Source: an uncultured bacterium
Lineage (GTDB): Bacteria; Bacteroidota; Bacteroidia; Bacteroidales; CAIXTV01
Direction: 5' to 3'
DNA length: 46,079 nt
Assembly (NCBI GenBank): GCA_903922465.1
Contig: CAIXTV010000258.1
Coordinates: forward strand, 1 to 46,079
Part shown: positions 42,725 to 46,079 of the stretch, one piece after another
Layout: each line of letters starts with the position of its first letter
Numbering within the stretch: position 1 is the first letter of the stretch
Program-made: the position numbers and the translations under genes
Notes under the pieces: model-generated
Seen by the model: only the letters and a program-made list of their open reading frames with translations
The model's database searches: none
Told to the model about the DNA's origin: nothing

Positions 42725-44128
42725 ATGAAAATTGCACGCATCTTTCTGTTTCTCCTTTTTATTCATTTAGGTGTTTTCTCACAAAACGTCCAGATTAAAA
42801 TTGATGCGCTTGGTGCTCACGATAAAATTGCACGTTTGGTTTGCTGGACAGACTTAATCACTTTCAGGGAGAAACAGCTTGCGCAGGCTGCGATAGATTC
42901 CACAGGGCATTGCACATTGGAATGTAAGTTGAATGATACCATTGCCGCACGAATCTATATCGAATATTATTTTCATGATGTTTTTCTTGAACCAAAGCAA
43001 ACTTATCAAATACAGTTCAAGCCTTTTGACTTTTTGAATGCTGAGGAAAAAATCAACCCTTACATCGACGATATGAGGGTGGATGCCATTGTTTCAGAAA
43101 AAATAAAACCCGGTTTGAACCAATGGATGGATAGTCTGAATGAGGTATTTAACCTTATGACGATGAAAAATTTCGACAACATTTATTACAAACGTCAGGT
43201 TAAACTTGTCGACACCCTAGAGGCGAACATGCTGCACCTGTTTGAGGATGTTCAAGATAATTACTTCATTACAAGTTTACATTACAAGTTTGCCCTATTG
43301 CGTCAACTTGCTAATTTAATGAGTGGGGCTAAGACTTTTACCCAATATTTCTTCGATCAGCCTATTTTCTACAACAATCTAGATTATATGGAGTTCTACA
43401 ATCAGTATTTTGAGAACTTCGCAATTAGTAAGAGCAAACAAATTTCTTTTTACGAAATCCGGTCTACTATTAATAAAGATGGCTCCTATGCTTCGCTAAA
43501 CGATACCCTTGGCAAGGACAGTATGCTTGTTGATGAAGTATTGCGTGAATTTGTTATGCTGAAGGGTTTGTTTGAATTATACAATCATCCCGATTTTTCG
43601 AAACAACAAATTTTAAATATTATTGAAGAAACTTCCCATGAAAGTAAGTTTCAGCAGCATCGCACCACGGCCGAAAACATGATGTTCGAGCTTCAACAGT
43701 TTGAGACAAATGCAACTGCCCCTGATTTTACCTTAAAAGACACTAAGGGAAAGAAAATTTCTCTCCAAAACTACAAAGGAAAGTATTTGTATCTCTTTTT
43801 CTTCACTACATGGAGCGATGCCTGTATGAGTCAGATGAGTGTAATTAGTAAGTATGCCGCTAAGTATGCTGATTCGGTGCAATTCCTCGGAGTTTCTTTA
43901 GACCGAAATACTATTAAACTCGACTATTTCGTTAAGGAAAACCAATATAACTGGACTTTGCTCCATTTCGGAGATAATTATAGTTTCCTGAATGCATATG
44001 GGGTGAAAACTTTCCCTTTTGCAGTAATGATTGACCCTAAAGGAAAAATATATGCTTATCCGGCTGAAAAACCAGGCGAAAAGCTCGAAAAGGCTTTATA
44101 TGAGATTTGCTTTCCCAGATTAAAATAG
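42725..44128 (+). CDS. TlpA-like envelope redoxin lacking one active-site Cys
   Basis: 467 aa. Signal peptide (MKIARIFLFLLFIHLGVFSQ), a long N-terminal part of about 310 residues as in Bacteroidetes TlpA/DUF4369-type proteins, then a thioredoxin fold (about 328-467) starting APDFTLKDTKGKKISLQNYKG. The active site reads W363-S-D-A-C367 in place of W-C-x-x-C, so the nucleophilic first Cys is Ser. Thiol-disulfide exchange is thus doubtful; a peroxiredoxin-like or binding role is possible. Periplasmic or lipid-anchored at the outer membrane. Confidence 0.8.
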   Translation: MKIARIFLFLLFIHLGVFSQNVQIKIDALGAHDKIARLVCWTDLITFREKQLAQAAIDSTGHCTLECKLNDTIAARIYIEYYFHDVFLEPKQTYQIQFKPFDFLNAEEKINPYIDDMRVDAIVSEKIKPGLNQWMDSLNEVFNLMTMKNFDNIYYKRQVKLVDTLEANMLHLFEDVQDNYFITSLHYKFALLRQLANLMSGAKTFTQYFFDQPIFYNNLDYMEFYNQYFENFAISKSKQISFYEIRSTINKDGSYASLNDTLGKDSMLVDEVLREFVMLKGLFELYNHPDFSKQQILNIIEETSHESKFQQHRTTAENMMFELQQFETNATAPDFTLKDTKGKKISLQNYKGKYLYLFFFTTWSDACMSQMSVISKYAAKYADSVQFLGVSLDRNTIKLDYFVKENQYNWTLLHFGDNYSFLNAYGVKTFPFAVMIDPKGKIYAYPAEKPGEKLEKALYEICFPRLK

Positions 44129-44403
44129 ATTTTGGGCTTAGATATTCCAATTGCTCAAAACCCTTGAACTCTCCATAATAAAGACTATCAATCAACATTT
44201 AATACGATTGCATTCTTTTACCTCTTCTAAATAAATTTCAAATGTCAAATTGAGGATTTTTCTATGTTTATATTTCCTTAAGCATCCTCCTTCTAAGGGC
44301 TTAGTATATTTCAGGAAGCTTGTTCTTTGCCGATAAAATTGAATATAACAATAAAAAAAACTGCCCATACGAGCAGTTTCTTAGTTTTATTGAAAATTAG
44401 TTC
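44129..44403. other. Intergenic region between convergent genes
   Basis: No gene. The only recognisable element is the minus-strand terminator at 44353-44379. Confidence 0.6.
44353..44379 (-). terminator. Terminator of T9SS cargo gene
   Basis: AAACTGC (44358-44364) and GCAGTTT (44373-44379) are exact arms; on the minus strand the stem is followed by a T-run (A-run 44353-44360 on the plus strand). Confidence 0.8.
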
Positions 44404-45570
44404 CTATTGAATAATAATCTTGGATGATAAATTTGTTTGTCCTGATACAATTTTAACGAAATAGCTCCCCGAAGACAGCCCTTCTTTTTGAATTTGATAA
44501 TAATTGCTCGTATTAGGAATAAATTGTTCTGAATAAACCTTTTGCCCATAGATATTATACATCGTAAATTCGATAGGATGTTTTAGTTGCTTACTTAGAT
44601 GAATTGAAAAATTGCCATTACTAGGATTTGGATATAAATTTATCTCAACATTATCACTAATTTCGTTTATTCCGCTTGCATCGAATTGTGCAGTGCCATC
44701 TGTCCAAAGAGAAGCAGCGGTAGTAAAGTTATTGGCACCGAAATTAACCATCAGCAAGGGATATCTTGCATCTGCTCTCCAAAACAAATATCGGTTCATT
44801 ATAGTAGTTTGTCCTTGAGTCAAGCCAAAAGCTGTTAAAAGAGCCGGAGGAGCCAAGGAGCCGTTCATAAAGAAACTATCCGTTGTTAAAGACATACGTT
44901 TCACCATCAATACATCATAAGCAATACTTTGACCACCCGCTGTTGCAACCCTCATTTTACCCCAAGCAACAACAGTGTCAAGTCTGTCGTTGTATGATAC
45001 TTTCTGACAAGGCACATTATTGAGTGTATAGGCCGCAATAGTTAAATTAAAATTAAAAACACTCCTCGTATTCGAATGCCACGATGAGCCCATAGTTGTT
45101 GGAAATGGCATCACGGGCTGAGCAGCAATGTATCCGAAATACTGTGCAGGAAAAACACACGAATCATTAGTTCCCCCTGTTAAATCACCTATATAATAGT
45201 GCTGACTTTTTAATACAAAGCCTAAAGAATTCACTCCTGCGGGTAAAGCTTGATTATAGACATCATAATAGAAATACCTACCAGGAATAACAGTGGATGT
45301 CATGCTGGTATCGACATAAGTAGCAGTTGGAAAATTGACATTAGCGGGCGAAAGCACCGACCAATTGGTCATTGCGCCCCAACCAAGGTTCGAATAATTC
45401 CAAACCTGATTGACTCCAATAGTAGGAAGCGTAAAATTAGTTAGAGAACCAGCAACCACACTCACGCTTCCGGGCGTAAAAGCAGTGTTTGATTGCGTTA
45501 AAGACAACTGGGCTTGCAAATGAAAACTAAACATCGAAGCCACCATTAAAAGAAATAATTGTTTTTTCAT
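44404..45570 (-). CDS. Secreted protein with type IX sorting domain
   Basis: 388 aa. Signal peptide (MKKQLFLLMVASMFSFHLQA), a beta-rich central part of about 280 residues with no family I recognise, and a C-terminal domain (about 310-388) with NLYPNPSNGNFSIHL, FTMYNIYGQKVYSEQ, LSSGSYFVKI and the final SSKIIIQ: a type-A T9SS sorting domain. It is therefore exported through the outer membrane and attached to the surface or released. Isolated gene with its own promoter and terminator. Confidence 0.9.
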   Translation of the reverse strand: MKKQLFLLMVASMFSFHLQAQLSLTQSNTAFTPGSVSVVAGSLTNFTLPTIGVNQVWNYSNLGWGAMTNWSVLSPANVNFPTATYVDTSMTSTVIPGRYFYYDVYNQALPAGVNSLGFVLKSQHYYIGDLTGGTNDSCVFPAQYFGYIAAQPVMPFPTTMGSSWHSNTRSVFNFNLTIAAYTLNNVPCQKVSYNDRLDTVVAWGKMRVATAGGQSIAYDVLMVKRMSLTTDSFFMNGSLAPPALLTAFGLTQGQTTIMNRYLFWRADARYPLLMVNFGANNFTTAASLWTDGTAQFDASGINEISDNVEINLYPNPSNGNFSIHLSKQLKHPIEFTMYNIYGQKVYSEQFIPNTSNYYQIQKEGLSSGSYFVKIVSGQTNLSSKIIIQ

Positions 45571-45605
45571 GATAAGAGAAATTTAGTTGATATTAAATAA
45601 TACCA

Positions 45606-45637
45606 CAAAATTAAAAAACATATCATTACATAGCAAA
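45606..45637 (-). promoter_or_regulatory. T9SS cargo gene promoter
   Basis: On the minus strand TTTG (45637-45634), 20-nt spacer, TAATTTTG (45613-45606): a full Bacteroidetes promoter 36 bp before the start. Confidence 0.65.
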
Positions 45638-45804
45638 TTTATTTTGTTAATAACAGCAAGACTTATCCCCCTACTATATTTATCTAAGTATGTAGAAAAG
45701 AAGTCGCAAGACACTCGAGAGGGCATAGCCTAATAGACTCTTGTCACTTTTGGAAGGAAAAGACCCAAGACCCAAATTTCAAATTCCAAGTCCCAAGGAG
45801 GCAT

Positions 45805-45840
45805 TTAGACTATTAGACTTTTAGACTATTAGACTTTTAG
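45805..45840. repeat. TTAGACTATTAGACTT direct repeat
   Basis: The 16-mer TTAGACTATTAGACTT occurs at 45805-45820 and 45821-45836 back to back. Related AATAGACT pieces lie at about 45732 and 45942. Confidence 0.8.
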
Positions 45841-45864
45841 TTTTTTGGAATTTTGTTTGATTGG

Positions 45865-45898
45865 AAAACCTAGCAGGTTTTTAAACCTGTTAGGTTTT
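45865..45898. repeat. 16-bp-arm palindrome
   Basis: AAAACCTAGCAGGTTT (45865-45880), two-base loop, AAACCTGTTAGGTTTT (45883-45898); one G-T wobble. It resembles widespread Bacteroidetes AAACCTAACAGGTTT-type palindromes, from memory. Confidence 0.75.
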
Positions 45899-46079
45899 GG
45901 TTCTAATTATGTCCTTAGTGAATATATAGGGACCTATAGATTAATAGACTTTTGGCAAGACCCAAGCCCCAAATTTCAAATTCCAAGATCCAAGAGGGGA
46001 AGCCGTATATTTGAAGCGGTATTGCAAGGAGAAGCCTTCATTTTGAAACGTCATTGCGAGGAACTGACCTGCCCAACAG

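Larger units (their letters stand above)
45760..46000. repeat. Dispersed CCCAAATTTCAAATTCCAAG repeat, two copies
   Basis: 45760-45801 and 45957-46000 share CCCAAATTTCAAATTCCAAG and its flanks. A third, weaker copy is at 14775-14821. Non-coding dispersed repeat. Confidence 0.75.
45571..46079. other. Repeat-rich intergenic end of window
   Basis: No gene seen in the last 509 bp. It contains the promoter of the T9SS gene, TTAGACT repeats, a long palindrome, two copies of a dispersed repeat and, at 46049-46063, a GTCATTGCGAGGAAC element like a repeat family I recall from several phyla. Confidence 0.6.

Noticed and set aside
44404-44640. PEP-CTERM-like substrate of the exosortase
   Set aside because: The C-terminal domain is a T9SS sorting domain; there is no short membrane segment with a basic tail.
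1-46079. Hydrogenase maturases HydE, HydF, HydG
   Set aside because: No radical-SAM CxxxCxxC protein or HydF-type GTPase was found in any gene of the window.
1-46079. tRNA, rRNA or transposase genes
   Set aside because: None recognised on either strand.

Overview
The window reads as chromosomal DNA of an anaerobic member of the Bacteroidota (Bacteroidetes), probably a Bacteroidales-like H2-producing fermenter. Evidence: AT-rich DNA; many promoters with the phylum-specific -7 box TAnnTTTG a short distance before start codons, mostly without Shine-Dalgarno sequences; a protein with a type IX secretion C-terminal sorting domain; an S46 dipeptidyl-peptidase; EF-P followed by an LpxD-type acyltransferase; a Bacteroidetes-type exosortase; an oxygen-sensitive electron-bifurcating [FeFe]-hydrogenase; rubrerythrin.

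Layout. 1-940 is an accessory patch: one small secreted protein, strong palindromes, an inverted repeat around the gene and what looks like the 3' end (domains V-VI) of a decayed group II intron. 942-1619 is a cytidylate-kinase-like protein. 1685-13596 is the core of the window, a hydrogen-metabolism island. Rightward: hydC-hydB-hydA (NADH/ferredoxin-linked bifurcating hydrogenase), a hydrogenase-domain histidine kinase, a stand-alone receiver, a receiver-kinase hybrid and the NADH sensor Rex. Leftward and divergent: a [2Fe-2S] thioredoxin-like protein, a second sensory hydrogenase with a PAS domain, and a SpoIIE/PP2C phosphatase. The intergenic region carries two tandem Rex-like operators, so the last gene of the operon probably controls the first. 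Together these genes could sense H2 or redox state (two hydrogenase-like sensors) and NADH/NAD+ (Rex) and tune H2 production.

13823-26067: RibF with an unusual kinase domain, a PhnP-like metallo-hydrolase, an uncharacterised protein preceded by an 11-copy 21-bp tandem array, a small HTH regulator with two palindromic operators, DPP11, an RRM/cold-shock gene pair with a long leader, an Nramp transporter overlapping an aspartase gene, and an orphan exosortase divergent from a His-rich membrane protein.

26450-35100: HtpG, a class 1 isoprenoid enzyme paired with an S-adenosylmethionine hydrolase, a Lys-rich cold-shock-domain protein, a methyltransferase, rubrerythrin, a second uncharacterised 243-aa protein again preceded by a 21-bp-period array, and EF-P.

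35133-42171 is surface-polysaccharide related: LpxD-like, O-antigen ligase/polymerase, Wzz, Wzx flippase, FkbM methyltransferase and a GT4 glycosyltransferase. The window ends with CoaD, a TlpA-like lipid/redox envelope protein lacking one active-site Cys, a T9SS cargo protein, and about 500 bp of dispersed repeats. No tRNA, rRNA, CRISPR array or transposase was seen, and the hydrogenase maturases HydE/F/G are not in the window.
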